Assembly: GCA_902779645.1 (NCBI GenBank)
Contig: CACZCH010000013.1
Location: 1-64,000, forward strand
Direction: 5' to 3'
Source of the DNA: an uncultured bacterium
GTDB lineage: Bacteria > Cyanobacteriota > Vampirovibrionia > Gastranaerophilales > Gastranaerophilaceae
Length of the DNA: 64,000 nt
This document shows, piece by piece, positions 43,478-52,065 of the stretch. The stretch's first letter is position 1; the number at the start of each line of letters is the position of its first letter. Position numbers and translations under genes: made by a program. Below the pieces are notes generated by a model. The model was not told where the DNA came from. It searched no databases and saw only the letters and a list, made by a program, of their open reading frames with translations.

Positions 43478-43891
43478 ATGTTAAATTACAAAAATGAACT
43501 TTCTAAAATGCTTGGTATGAAATTTGGACAATTTTATCCATCATTTAATTCATTAAGTTCAAAATATCATGAAGAAAGTTCAAAAGCTGTTAATGGCTTT
43601 GATTATAAAGATGAAAATGGAAACTTAGTCGCAAATGTTGATAAGCATAAAAATAAAGATGGAAGTGTTACTTTATCAATATATGATAATATTCAGAAAA
43701 GAAATTATTTGACAAAACCATATACAAATGGATATTCGACAACGAATACTCCTTTTGTAGAAATACGAACAGATAATTATGTAGTATATGATACAAATAA
43801 AAATGGTAAAGTTGATAAAGACGATACCATAATTATTACAGAGACAATGCAACAAACAACATTAGGTGAATATTTAAATACTGAAACATAA
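43478..43891 (+). CDS. Small EF-hand-like protein
   Basis: A 137-residue protein of unknown function. YDTNKNGKVDKDD at about residues 107-119 fits an EF-hand/dockerin calcium loop (D-x-N-x-N/D-G-x-[VI]-x-x-x-D). The N-terminus includes MKFGQFYPSFNSLSS. AAGAGGAG precedes the ATG. No signal peptide. The leader carries the (TAGAA)5 tract. Confidence 0.7.
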   Translation: MLNYKNELSKMLGMKFGQFYPSFNSLSSKYHEESSKAVNGFDYKDENGNLVANVDKHKNKDGSVTLSIYDNIQKRNYLTKPYTNGYSTTNTPFVEIRTDNYVVYDTNKNGKVDKDDTIIITETMQQTTLGEYLNTET

Positions 43892-43953
43892 TTGTTTTAA
43901 TATAATTATAAATTTTTGTGGCATGCATTTTAATGTAGAATATATGTATAATA

Positions 43954-43981
43954 AAAATCGGGATTGAAAAATCCCGATTTT
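43954..43981. terminator. Bidirectional terminator
   Basis: AAAATCGGGATT-GAAA-AATCCCGATTTT, a perfect 12-bp stem with a GAAA loop. The minus strand continues TTATTAT, serving secY; the + strand serves the EF-hand-like gene. Confidence 0.8.
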
Positions 43982-44003
43982 CGTTTCTTTATGATTTATG
44001 GTT

Positions 44004-45335
44004 TTACTCTTTCAAGAATGTTTCATAATTTCTTGCAAGAAGATGGGTTCTGATTTGGTTAATCAAATCCAGTGCAACACCAACCATGATGATTAGTGAT
44101 GTAGCACCGATACCTTGGAAGGTTGTAATCTTTGTTGCATAACTTGCAAACGCTGGTACAAGAGCTATAAAACCTAATCCCATAGCACCGATGAATGTTG
44201 TTTTTGTTAAAATTTTATCCAAAGCTTCCGCGGTAGGTCTTCCGGGTTTAACTCCGGGGATAGAAGAACCGTACTTCTTAAGATTGTCTGCGATTTCTTT
44301 TGGCTGCATATTAGGCATAATTGAAGCGTAGAAGAAAGTCAATGCGACAATCATCAAGAAATATATAGCATAATATGTCAATCCGCTCGGATTGAATATT
44401 TTGTTCAAATACATAAAGATTGTTTCAGCAGCGCCCGTTAAATGTGCCTGTCCGACAAGGCTCAATACAGTTGACGGGAAGAGCAGAATTGCGATTGCAA
44501 AGATAATTGGCATAACACCGCCCGGATTTAATTTGAACGGTATAAATGTGTTAACACCGCCGTATACCTTGTTACCTACTTGTCTTTTGGGGTTAACGAT
44601 AATAACTTTTCTTACTGCTTCCTGCATGATTACAATGAAAATCATTGTTGCAAAGAAAATAAGCATTAAAAGTATAAATCCGAACATCAAAGCTGATTCC
44701 TGCTGAACCATAAGGAACGTTCTTGACATATAAAGCGGTATCCCTGATATAATACCGACAAAGATGATAAGCGAACCACCATTACCAATACCTTTTTCAG
44801 TAATTAATTCAGACATCCACATTACAAGAACAGAACCTGCTGTTAGTGAAACTATTGCCGAGATGAAAAACATTGTATGGTTTACACCCGGCATTATAGA
44901 ATTCGGAAGGTGTACAAGGTAGCTCATAAAGATTAAACCTTGGAAGATAGCAAGTACAACTGTGAACAATCTTGTGTATTGCGAAAGTTTACGTCTGCCT
45001 GCTTCACCTTCTTCTTTTTGTAGTTTTTCTAATGACGGTACAATAACTGCCATTAATTGGATAATAATTGATGATGTAATATATGGTCCGATACCCAAAG
45101 CAAAAATTGAAACTTTACCCAATGCACCGCCTGTAAATAAATCTAAGAATCCTAGCAGGTTATTTTGTGCTGCAAGGTTTGCAAATGCTGTATTGTTTAT
45201 CCCATATACTGGTAAGTGAATACCAAAACGGAATAAAATAAGCATTCCAAACGTAAATATAAGCTTCTCTTTTAAGCCGGAAGCATTCCACATTGACATC
45301 AAATCTGCCGTGGTCGGCATTCTCATTCCGGTCAT
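44004..45335 (-). CDS. secY: Protein translocase subunit SecY
   Basis: A 443-residue, ten-helix membrane channel for Sec export. Signature segments: FGIHLPVYGIN, LGIGPYITSSIIIQL, ISELITEKGIGNG-type (SELITEKGIGNGGSLI), NPGGVMPIIFA and FFYASI. Last gene of the rpsE-rpmD-rplO-secY block; adk and map, which often follow, are absent here. Confidence 0.97.
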   Translation of the reverse strand: MTGMRMPTTADLMSMWNASGLKEKLIFTFGMLILFRFGIHLPVYGINNTAFANLAAQNNLLGFLDLFTGGALGKVSIFALGIGPYITSSIIIQLMAVIVPSLEKLQKEEGEAGRRKLSQYTRLFTVVLAIFQGLIFMSYLVHLPNSIMPGVNHTMFFISAIVSLTAGSVLVMWMSELITEKGIGNGGSLIIFVGIISGIPLYMSRTFLMVQQESALMFGFILLMLIFFATMIFIVIMQEAVRKVIIVNPKRQVGNKVYGGVNTFIPFKLNPGGVMPIIFAIAILLFPSTVLSLVGQAHLTGAAETIFMYLNKIFNPSGLTYYAIYFLMIVALTFFYASIMPNMQPKEIADNLKKYGSSIPGVKPGRPTAEALDKILTKTTFIGAMGLGFIALVPAFASYATKITTFQGIGATSLIIMVGVALDLINQIRTHLLARNYETFLKE

Positions 45336-45375
45336 TTATAAAAATCCCCTTTATTATAAATTCATAAAAATTACT

Positions 45376-45409
45376 AAGGCACCAAGTTTTTTAACTAACT
45401 TAGTGCCTT
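45376..45409 (-). terminator. Hairpin between rplO and secY
   Basis: AAGGCACTAAGTT and AACTTGGTGCCTT on the minus strand, 13 steps with one G-U pair, then AGTAATTTTT. It lies inside an operon, so it is more likely a partial terminator that lowers secY expression relative to the ribosomal genes. Confidence 0.6.
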
Positions 45410-45420
45410 GTAATCTTATA

Positions 45421-45873
45421 CTAAACTAATTCAATCTTACCGCCTGCTGCTTCGATTTTTTCTTTAGCAGAAGGAGTTACGTAGTTAGCTTTAATAGTTA
45501 AAGCTTTTTTGATTTCACCGTTGCCGAGGATTCTCAAACCTTCACTTGACGGGTGAATTCTTTTAGCTTCTTTTAATGTTTCAAGAGAGATTTCCTTCAA
45601 ACCGAAACCTTCCAATCTGCCTACGTTAACTGCTGCGTAGTTGATTTTATTGATAATTTGGAAGCCTTTCAATTTAGGAAGTCTTCTGTAAGCAGGCATT
45701 TGTCCGCCTTCGAAACCTCTTTTAGAAGTTCTGCCTGATCTTTGGCCTTCACCGTTGTGACCTCTGCTTGAAGTTTTACCGCATCCTGATGAACGTCCGC
45801 GGCCGACTCTTACAGTTTTCTTTGTTGCACCTTCAGCAGGTTTTAAATCTGTTAATTCTATTTTATCTGCCAT
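45421..45873 (-). CDS. rplO: 50S ribosomal protein L15
   Basis: A 150-residue L15. GRGRSSGCGKTSSRGHNGEG and the GQMPAYRRLPKLKGF segment are characteristic. Normal length. AAAGGA precedes the ATG. Between rpmD and secY as in other bacteria. Confidence 0.97.
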   Translation of the reverse strand: MADKIELTDLKPAEGATKKTVRVGRGRSSGCGKTSSRGHNGEGQRSGRTSKRGFEGGQMPAYRRLPKLKGFQIINKINYAAVNVGRLEGFGLKEISLETLKEAKRIHPSSEGLRILGNGEIKKALTIKANYVTPSAKEKIEAAGGKIELV

Positions 45874-45899
45874 TTTTATAATCCTTTACTATTATTTTT

Positions 45900-45973
45900 C
45901 GTGAATCGTGAATTGTAAGTCGTGAATCGAGGTTTATAACATGCGAATCACGACTCACGAGTCACGACTCACG
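45900..45973. repeat. 30-bp imperfect inverted repeat inside the ribosomal operon
   Basis: Left arm starts CGTGAATCGTGAATTG (45900-45929), right arm starts CGAATCACGACTCACG (45944-45973); 25 of 30 positions pair around a 14-base loop. In the message this makes a long hairpin between rpmD and rplO. The form is that of an intergenic repeat element. Confidence 0.7.
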
Positions 45974-45982
45974 GCATTAGTT

Positions 45983-46174
45983 CTACTTTATAACTTCTAA
46001 CAAGTGTGAAATCTTGTTAACCATACCCATAATAATCGGGCTTTCTTCGTGTTCTACAACTTGGTCTTTTTTAGAAAAACCTAAAGCTTTAGCAACTTTC
46101 TTTTGTGCTTCAGAACAACCGATTAAACTTTTAACAAGCTTAATTTGTATTTTCTTATTTGCTGTTTTTGCCAT
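45983..46174 (-). CDS. rpmD: 50S ribosomal protein L30
   Basis: A 63-residue L30: KIQIKLVKSLIGCSEAQKKV, then HEESPIIMGMVNKISHLLEV. Normal length. Between rpsE and rplO as in the spc operon. Start AAGGAAAATAAC then ATG. Confidence 0.93.
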   Translation of the reverse strand: MAKTANKKIQIKLVKSLIGCSEAQKKVAKALGFSKKDQVVEHEESPIIMGMVNKISHLLEVIK

Positions 46175-46223
46175 TGTTATTTTCCTTATAATATTAATTA
46201 CTTTTATTACTTTAAATAGCCTA

Positions 46224-46874
46224 TTAGTTTAATAATTCAGCCATTGTTAAACCACGTTTTTTAGCAACATCTGAGAACATTCTTAAAGATTTAAGAGCGT
46301 CGATTGTAGCGTATGCTGCGTTAAGAGGTGATTTAGAACCTTGAGATTTTGTTAAGATGTTTTCGATACCTGCAAGTTCAAGTACAGGACGAACTGCACC
46401 GCCTGCAATAATACCGGTACCTTGAGAAGCAGGTCTTAACATAACCTTACCTGCACCTGAACGACCAACGATTGGGTGAGGAATAGTTGTTTTGAAAATA
46501 GGTACGTTGATTAAGTTCTTTCTGCCGTCTGCAATAGCTTTTTGGATAGCTATAATAACTTCAGCAGCCTTAGCACAGCCAACACCTACTTGGCCTTTTT
46601 GGTTACCAACGATTACAACTGCACGGAAGCTTAATTTTTTACCGCCCTTTACAACCTTAGTAACACGGCTGATTTGAACAACTTGTTCTTTCCATTCTGA
46701 TTCAGGTTTAGCTTCTTGTGTTTCTACGTTTTTCTTTCTGTTTCTTTGTTTCTTTGCAGGAAGTTTTGTAACAACTTCTTCTGTTACATCTTCTTCTGTT
46801 TCTGTTGCTTCAGCTTCAGTTTTTTCTTCTACTGTTTCTTCCGCAACACTTTCAATTTTTTCTTCTTCTGACAT
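46224..46874 (-). CDS. rpsE: 30S ribosomal protein S5 with acidic N-terminal extension
   Basis: A 216-residue S5. The core (from about residue 60) has [20 protein letters not shown] and the [20 protein letters not shown] signature. Before it lies a 55-60 residue extension rich in Glu, Thr and then Lys/Arg ([13 protein letters not shown]... KKQRNRKK), not part of the classic S5 fold (E. coli S5 has 167 residues). First gene of its operon: rplR and rplF do not precede it. Confidence 0.95.
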   Translation of the reverse strand: MSEEEKIESVAEETVEEKTEAEATETEEDVTEEVVTKLPAKKQRNRKKNVETQEAKPESEWKEQVVQISRVTKVVKGGKKLSFRAVVIVGNQKGQVGVGCAKAAEVIIAIQKAIADGRKNLINVPIFKTTIPHPIVGRSGAGKVMLRPASQGTGIIAGGAVRPVLELAGIENILTKSQGSKSPLNAAYATIDALKSLRMFSDVAKKRGLTMAELLN

Positions 46875-46960
46875 GTTATACCTTTCTAAATTTCTTTGTG
46901 CGTAACACTATTTTCGGCTTTTTATATATAAATCTGACAACTGAATACAAAATATCAATA

Positions 46961-46984
46961 CAAAAGTGCCGATTCTTCGGTACT
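46961..46984 (-). terminator. Probable terminator after coaE
   Basis: AGTACCGA-AGAA-TCGGCACT with one A-C mismatch, then TTTGTATT, on the minus strand. It would separate the coaE operon from rpsE; the rest of 46875-47148 shows no gene. Confidence 0.4.
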
Positions 46985-47148
46985 TCAACTATATTCAATT
47001 GTGGGCTTTTTCTGACAATAAAATTTTAAAACAAACAAAAAATAATTGCAAGCGCAGTTAAATGTGTAAATATTTATAATGGCAAATATAAATGCTTTTT
47101 TTTTATCTTTCCCTCCCTATACAGTGAGGGTATGGATGTTCAAGTGTG

Positions 47149-47721
47149 TTAGAGGGGATAATTTTGTAATTTTTTAATAAATTGTATAACTTCTTTATTT
47201 AAACTTTCTAAATCAGAATTATTATTTATTACGTAATCAGCTTTTTTGATTTTTTCTTCATAAGGAAGTTGTGAGTTAATTCTTTTTTGAGCATCTTCTT
47301 GAGATAAATTGTTTCTTTTTATTAGTCTTTTTAGCTGTGTCTCAGAATCAGTATAAATAATCAAGATTCTATCAAATAAATCTTCAAAATGAGCTTCGTA
47401 TAGTAACGGTACAGAAACAAAAACAAAATCTTCATTCCTGTTGTTTTCAAAAATCTCCAAAATTTTAGATTTGATTTTCGGGTGAGTAAGATTTTCTAAC
47501 TTTTCTTTTATGCTTTTGTCAGAAAAAACTAAAGCACCGAGTTTTTTTCGATCAATCTTTCCTTCTGAAAAAACATCGTATCCCCATAAATCGGTAATTT
47601 CATCTAAAACTTCATGTGCAATTTTATCTGAATCAAATACTTTGTATCCCAGATTATCTAATATTTTTTCAACCTGAGATTTTCCTGATGCAATATTTCC
47701 GGTAATACCTATTTTAAGCAT
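47149..47721 (-). CDS. coaE: Dephospho-CoA kinase
   Basis: A 190-residue P-loop kinase that phosphorylates dephospho-CoA, the last step of CoA synthesis. GITGNIASGKSQVEK (Walker A), FDSDKIAHEVL and the C-terminal lid with RLIKRNNLSQEDAQKRI. Overlaps the pseudouridine synthase gene by 8 bp. Confidence 0.95.
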   Translation of the reverse strand: MLKIGITGNIASGKSQVEKILDNLGYKVFDSDKIAHEVLDEITDLWGYDVFSEGKIDRKKLGALVFSDKSIKEKLENLTHPKIKSKILEIFENNRNEDFVFVSVPLLYEAHFEDLFDRILIIYTDSETQLKRLIKRNNLSQEDAQKRINSQLPYEEKIKKADYVINNNSDLESLNKEVIQFIKKLQNYPL

Positions 47722-48463
47722 TTGTTACTTCTTTTGTTATTTTTGCCAGATAGCTTTGAAGTTGTTTGATTGTTTTTGGCTTCATTGGCTTAATCTGACC
47801 TTTTTTTAGTCCGTCAAGATTGATTATCGCGTGTTGAATTCTTTTCAAAACCTGCACTTCAAAACCGAGCTTGGCAAACATTTTTCTGATTTGTCTGTTT
47901 ATGCCTTGATATAAAACAACCTGAACAATTGATGATTTGTTTGTAACTTCAATCGGGAGAGTTTCAGCATATGCAGTTTTCTTCTCATTAGAATCTGTTA
48001 CAATCTCAATTCCTTCCAGCATCTCTTTCGCGTGAGCTTCTGTAAATCTGCCGTTAATTGTAACCATATAAACCTTCGGGACTTTAATTGACGGGTGAGT
48101 CATTTGGTTAATAAGTTCTCCGTCATTTGTCATAATTAAAAGTCCAGTAGAATCTTTATCAAGTCTGCCAACCGGTTTAAGATGCTTGAGTTCAGGCGGA
48201 ATAATATCATATATTGTTTTTCTGCCTTTTTCATCCTCTAAAGTTGTTATATACCCTGCCGGCTTGTAAAAACGGTAGTACTCAAGTTCCTGAGGTCGAA
48301 CGATTTTACCTTCTACCGTAACTTTGTCTTTTTCTCTTACATAAAAGCCAAGTTCGGTTATGATTTTCCCGTTAATACCGACTTTTCCGCTTTCGATTAG
48401 TTCGTCGGCTTTTCTTCGTGAGCATAACCCCGTTGAAGCTATATACTTATTCAGTCTCGGCAT
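47714..48463 (-). CDS. rluB: 23S rRNA pseudouridine synthase (RluB/RsuA family)
   Basis: A 249-residue protein with an N-terminal S4 RNA-binding domain (LNKYIASTGLCSRRKADELI) and a RsuA-type catalytic domain with the nucleophile in VGRLDKDSTGLLIMTNDGE. IRKMFAKLGFEVQVLKR closes the fold. RluB versus RluE/RsuA is assigned by general length and order only. Confidence 0.88.
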   Translation of the reverse strand: MPRLNKYIASTGLCSRRKADELIESGKVGINGKIITELGFYVREKDKVTVEGKIVRPQELEYYRFYKPAGYITTLEDEKGRKTIYDIIPPELKHLKPVGRLDKDSTGLLIMTNDGELINQMTHPSIKVPKVYMVTINGRFTEAHAKEMLEGIEIVTDSNEKKTAYAETLPIEVTNKSSIVQVVLYQGINRQIRKMFAKLGFEVQVLKRIQHAIINLDGLKKGQIKPMKPKTIKQLQSYLAKITKEVTNA

Positions 48464-48465
48464 AT

Positions 48466-48873
48466 TTACTCCATAGATTTTTCGCAGGGAATTCTTAAGT
48501 TATCAGGTATTCTGCGGTAGATTCTGCCTTGATTATTTACTGCAACTACTTCAACAGTACCTATTGTGTAAATTTTTCCTGTTTCTTTATTCTTAATATT
48601 TTGTGAAAATTTTACTATGAGCGGAGTCATTTCAGAAATCTCGGTTTCCACAATAATTCTTTCATCGAGAAGGGCAGAAGCTTTGTATCTGATATTAAGA
48701 TTAGTTACAGGAATTGCAACATCATTTTTCTTCAGCTCGACTAAGTCTATTCCTATTGCTCGACAAAATTCGACTCTCGCCTGTTCCATCCATCTTAAGT
48801 AACTTCCGTGCCATGCTACGCCATACGCATCTGTATCACCATAATAAACTGTTTGTTCAAAAATATGTTTCAT
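48466..48873 (-). CDS. Acyl-CoA thioesterase (YbgC/4HBT family)
   Basis: A 135-residue hot-dog fold thioesterase. YYGDTDAYGVAWHGSYLRWMEQ carries the catalytic Asp of the 4-hydroxybenzoyl-CoA thioesterase type. Begins 2 bp before the RluB-like start. Substrate is a short or medium acyl-CoA in related enzymes. Confidence 0.9.
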   Translation of the reverse strand: MKHIFEQTVYYGDTDAYGVAWHGSYLRWMEQARVEFCRAIGIDLVELKKNDVAIPVTNLNIRYKASALLDERIIVETEISEMTPLIVKFSQNIKNKETGKIYTIGTVEVVAVNNQGRIYRRIPDNLRIPCEKSME

Positions 48874-48908
48874 AATGGTATAATTATATCACAAGAGTGG
48901 AGGTTTAT

Positions 48909-49292
48909 ATGAAATTTTTACATTCAATGATTAGAGTGCGTAATATAGATGAATCTTTAAGATTTTATACAGAGCTTTTTGACATGACCTTATCAGAGAA
49001 ACACAGGCTTGAAGATTGCTGGTTGTATTTTTTAACCGATAAGGACAATGTATGTCAAATAGAATTAACATATAATGATGATACACCTCAGAACGGATAT
49101 GATTTGGGGAACGGATTCGGTCATTTTGCATTTCAAACGGAATCTTTTGAGGGTTTTACAGAAAAATTAAATGCCTTAGGATATAAATATCTATATGAAC
49201 CGTTCGATTTAAACGGAAAAGGTTCAAAAATAGCATTTGTACAAGATCCGGACGGATATGAAATAGAAATTATTGAGTCGGTTAATTGGTAA
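48909..49292 (+). CDS. gloA: Lactoylglutathione lyase (glyoxalase I)
   Basis: A protein of 127 residues in the vicinal oxygen chelate superfamily. Metal ligands in order: H (FLHSMIRV), E (CQIELTY), H (FGHFAFQ) and E (YEIEII). DGYEIEIIE is typical of glyoxalase I, which isomerises methylglyoxal hemithioacetal. Start at ATG 48909 with GGAGG just upstream; an in-frame GTG at 48897 is less likely. Confidence 0.93.
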   Translation: MKFLHSMIRVRNIDESLRFYTELFDMTLSEKHRLEDCWLYFLTDKDNVCQIELTYNDDTPQNGYDLGNGFGHFAFQTESFEGFTEKLNALGYKYLYEPFDLNGKGSKIAFVQDPDGYEIEIIESVNW

Positions 49293-49355
49293 TATATACC
49301 GATATGGGCAATCAGTGTGATATAATGTTATAAGACAGTATAAGGAGGAGGTTAT

Positions 49356-50084
49356 ATGGCTAACCCGATTTTGAACGAAAACAGATTTAATGAGCAGGAA
49401 AGAATACTTGAAGGTATGCCGATGACAATAAACGGCACAATTCAGATAACTGCATTTTTAGGATTATTGCTTGTTTGTGCGGCAACTTTTGTGTGGTCAA
49501 GAATGAATGCCGGATATACAGATTTAGCTATGATGCTCACAGGAGGCGGTACAATTGTAGGGTTTATTCTTGCACTTATAATAAGCTTTACGAGAAATAA
49601 GTATTTGGTGCCGGTTTACGCAGTTTGTGAAGGTTGTGCATTAGGCGGTATCTCAGCTATTTTTGAACAGCAATTCCCAGGTATTGTTACGCAGGCTGTT
49701 GCCGGTACTTTCGCTGCACTATTTGCAATGCTTGCTTTGTATAAAATGAGATTAATTCAAGCAACAGACAAATTCAGAAGCGTAATTTTTATTACGACCG
49801 CATCAATTGCAGGTATATACTTGGTTGACCTAATAGGCAGATGGTTATTGCACATGAGCGTTCCGCTTATTAACTCAGCGTCTCCTGCTGGTATCTTAAT
49901 TAGTATTGTAATTGTCGCAGTTGCAGCATTAAATTTAATCCTTGACTTTGATTTTATCGAAAAAGGTGAAAAAATGATGCTCCCTAAAGATTATGAATGG
50001 TATGGAGCATTCGGTTTAATGCTGACACTCGTATGGCTGTATTTGGAAATCTTAAGATTACTTGCAAAAATGAACAGAAAATAA
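49356..50084 (+). CDS. Bax inhibitor-1 / YccA family membrane protein
   Basis: A 242-residue, seven-helix membrane protein. Repeated hydrophobic segments, GCALGGISAIFEQQF (family-like EG-x-x-LG-x-IS) and the C-terminal AALNLILDFDFIEKG with Asp residues involved in the family's calcium/proton leak. AAGGAGGAGG precedes the ATG. Function in bacteria is unclear; related YccA modulates FtsH. Confidence 0.88.
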   Translation: MANPILNENRFNEQERILEGMPMTINGTIQITAFLGLLLVCAATFVWSRMNAGYTDLAMMLTGGGTIVGFILALIISFTRNKYLVPVYAVCEGCALGGISAIFEQQFPGIVTQAVAGTFAALFAMLALYKMRLIQATDKFRSVIFITTASIAGIYLVDLIGRWLLHMSVPLINSASPAGILISIVIVAVAALNLILDFDFIEKGEKMMLPKDYEWYGAFGLMLTLVWLYLEILRLLAKMNRK

Positions 50085-50135
50085 GTTTTATGTGGGTCGG
50101 TTTAATCACCGGCCCATGTCAGATTTGAGGGTGGT

Positions 50136-51269
50136 ATGAATTCATTTGTTTTATATGCTGGATTTTTCTTTTTAGGTGCGGGGCTTTCTGCACTGGTTTT
50201 TGTATTCATGTTTTCGAAACTAAAAAGTCTTATTACAAGTGATTTTACTCATATTGCAAATGAAACTATAAAAAATGAACAAGAAGACTTGCGAAAACAA
50301 AACCGCGAAGTGCTGGAAGAAAAGCTCCTTCCGTTTTCTAAGGATTTGACAGAGTTTAAAGATAAGGTTGAAAAACTTAATATTTCAGGAGTCGAAAATA
50401 CAACAAAAATTTTAGAACAATTTTTGATTTTAGAAAGAAACAATAATTCTATTGCACAAGAAGCAAAAAATCTGACGGAAGCTCTTACTAAAAATCAAAA
50501 TATTAAGGGTGCATACGGAGAAGATATATTAGATACCATTTTGCAAAACTCCGGCATGACGGAAAGTATACACTACATTAAGCAATACTCAACAACCGCT
50601 GAAAGTCTAAAAGATGAAAACATTCACAAAATCAGACCTGATATAATTATAAACTTACCATCCGGCAGACATTTGATTGTAGATTCTAAAGTAACGCTTA
50701 CAAGCTATTTGGATTACATAAGTGACAATTCTAAACTGAATGAGTTTAAATCTGAGGTTAAGAAACGTATTGTTGATTTAGCTAATAAAAATTATCAAAA
50801 TGCTGATAATATTAACCAGCCCGATTTTATATTAATGTATATGCCGATAGATTCTTCTGTTACGCTTTTATATGAAGATTCGGAGATTATAAATCTTGCG
50901 TACAAGTCAAATATAATTATAACAGGAACCGCATCACTTCTTGCAGTCATAAGACTTGTAAACCAGCTTTTTCAAGAACAGAAACAAAATGAAAATGTAC
51001 AGAAGATAGCTGAGGCAGGGACAAATTTGTATGAAACTTTCGTACAACTCTGTAATGAGCTTATTTGCATACAGCAAAATTTAGATAACTTGCGGGATCA
51101 ATTTACAACAGCAATAAATCGTTTCCAAAGATCAAACAAAAACAAACCAAGTTTATTTTCTCAAGTAGAAGAGTTAAAAAATTTCGGTATAAATACAACA
51201 AAAGAGATTCCGCGTGATTTGATAAAAGAAATGTCAAAAATAGAGAAAGAGGTTATAAAAAATGACTAA
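50136..51269 (+). CDS. rmuC: DNA recombination protein RmuC
   Basis: A 377-residue RmuC-family protein. An N-terminal transmembrane helix (residues about 3-26), a coiled coil (about 35-110), and a nuclease-fold RmuC domain with NIKGAYGEDILDTILQNSG, RPDIIINLPSGRHLIVDSKV and FILMYMPIDSS. RmuC limits inversions at short inverted repeats. Overlaps the response regulator by 8 bp. Confidence 0.93.
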   Translation: MNSFVLYAGFFFLGAGLSALVFVFMFSKLKSLITSDFTHIANETIKNEQEDLRKQNREVLEEKLLPFSKDLTEFKDKVEKLNISGVENTTKILEQFLILERNNNSIAQEAKNLTEALTKNQNIKGAYGEDILDTILQNSGMTESIHYIKQYSTTAESLKDENIHKIRPDIIINLPSGRHLIVDSKVTLTSYLDYISDNSKLNEFKSEVKKRIVDLANKNYQNADNINQPDFILMYMPIDSSVTLLYEDSEIINLAYKSNIIITGTASLLAVIRLVNQLFQEQKQNENVQKIAEAGTNLYETFVQLCNELICIQQNLDNLRDQFTTAINRFQRSNKNKPSLFSQVEELKNFGINTTKEIPRDLIKEMSKIEKEVIKND

Positions 51270-51957
51270 GATTCTGGTAATTGATGATGACAGTGCAATA
51301 AACGAACTTATAAAAATAAATTTAGAACTTCAAGGATATGAGGTTGTACAAGCATTTAACGGAGTTGAAGGATTTGCAAAAGCTAAACAAGAAGAACCTT
51401 CACTTATTGTTCTTGATGTTATGATGCCTGAAGTTGATGGATATACCGTTGCTCAAAGAATTCGTCAGTGTTCGGAAATATCGGAAACCCCTATTATAAT
51501 GCTGACAGCTCTTTCTCAGCTTAATGACAAAGTAAACGGTTTTAATATAGGTGTTGATGATTATTTAACCAAACCATTTGAAATAGATGAACTGATAGTT
51601 AGAGTGCGTGCACTTTTAAAACGCACAAGCCAAATCCCAAAATCGATCGCTGTAAGAGAACTTCTTTCATATAAAGAAATTACTTTAATACCTGAAACAT
51701 ATAGTGTTCAAATAAATGATAAAGTTCAAAAGCTTACACCAATTGAATATGATATATTTAATATACTTTTCCAAAATCATGGCAATATGGTTTCAGGCGC
51801 GAAACTTCTCAAAGATGTTTGGGGGTATGAGCCTGACGACAATGTGGAAACAATAAGAGTGCATATAAGACATTTACGTTCTAAAATAGACAAAATCTCA
51901 GATGGAAAACAGTATATTGAAACGATTTATGGCGGCGGGTATAAATTAAATGTGTAG
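51262..51957 (+). CDS. OmpR/PhoB-type response regulator
   Basis: A 231-residue two-domain regulator. Receiver: DDD near residues 8-10, phospho-acceptor Asp in IVLDVMMPEVDGY, T in MLTAL, K in YLTKPFE. C-terminal winged helix: LTPIEYDIFNILFQN and HIRHLRSKID. No histidine kinase is adjacent, so its partner lies elsewhere. Close in type to cyanobacterial RpaA/RpaB, which is an inference. Confidence 0.93.
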   Translation: MTKILVIDDDSAINELIKINLELQGYEVVQAFNGVEGFAKAKQEEPSLIVLDVMMPEVDGYTVAQRIRQCSEISETPIIMLTALSQLNDKVNGFNIGVDDYLTKPFEIDELIVRVRALLKRTSQIPKSIAVRELLSYKEITLIPETYSVQINDKVQKLTPIEYDIFNILFQNHGNMVSGAKLLKDVWGYEPDDNVETIRVHIRHLRSKIDKISDGKQYIETIYGGGYKLNV

Positions 51958-52065
51958 TTTTGTAACAATTTTATCTTAATCTGAAATTTAAACTTTAAAA
52001 AAAACTTTATAAAAACAGGAGAAGAAGTTTAATTTTAAGATATAAGATGGAGTATAACATTAAGC

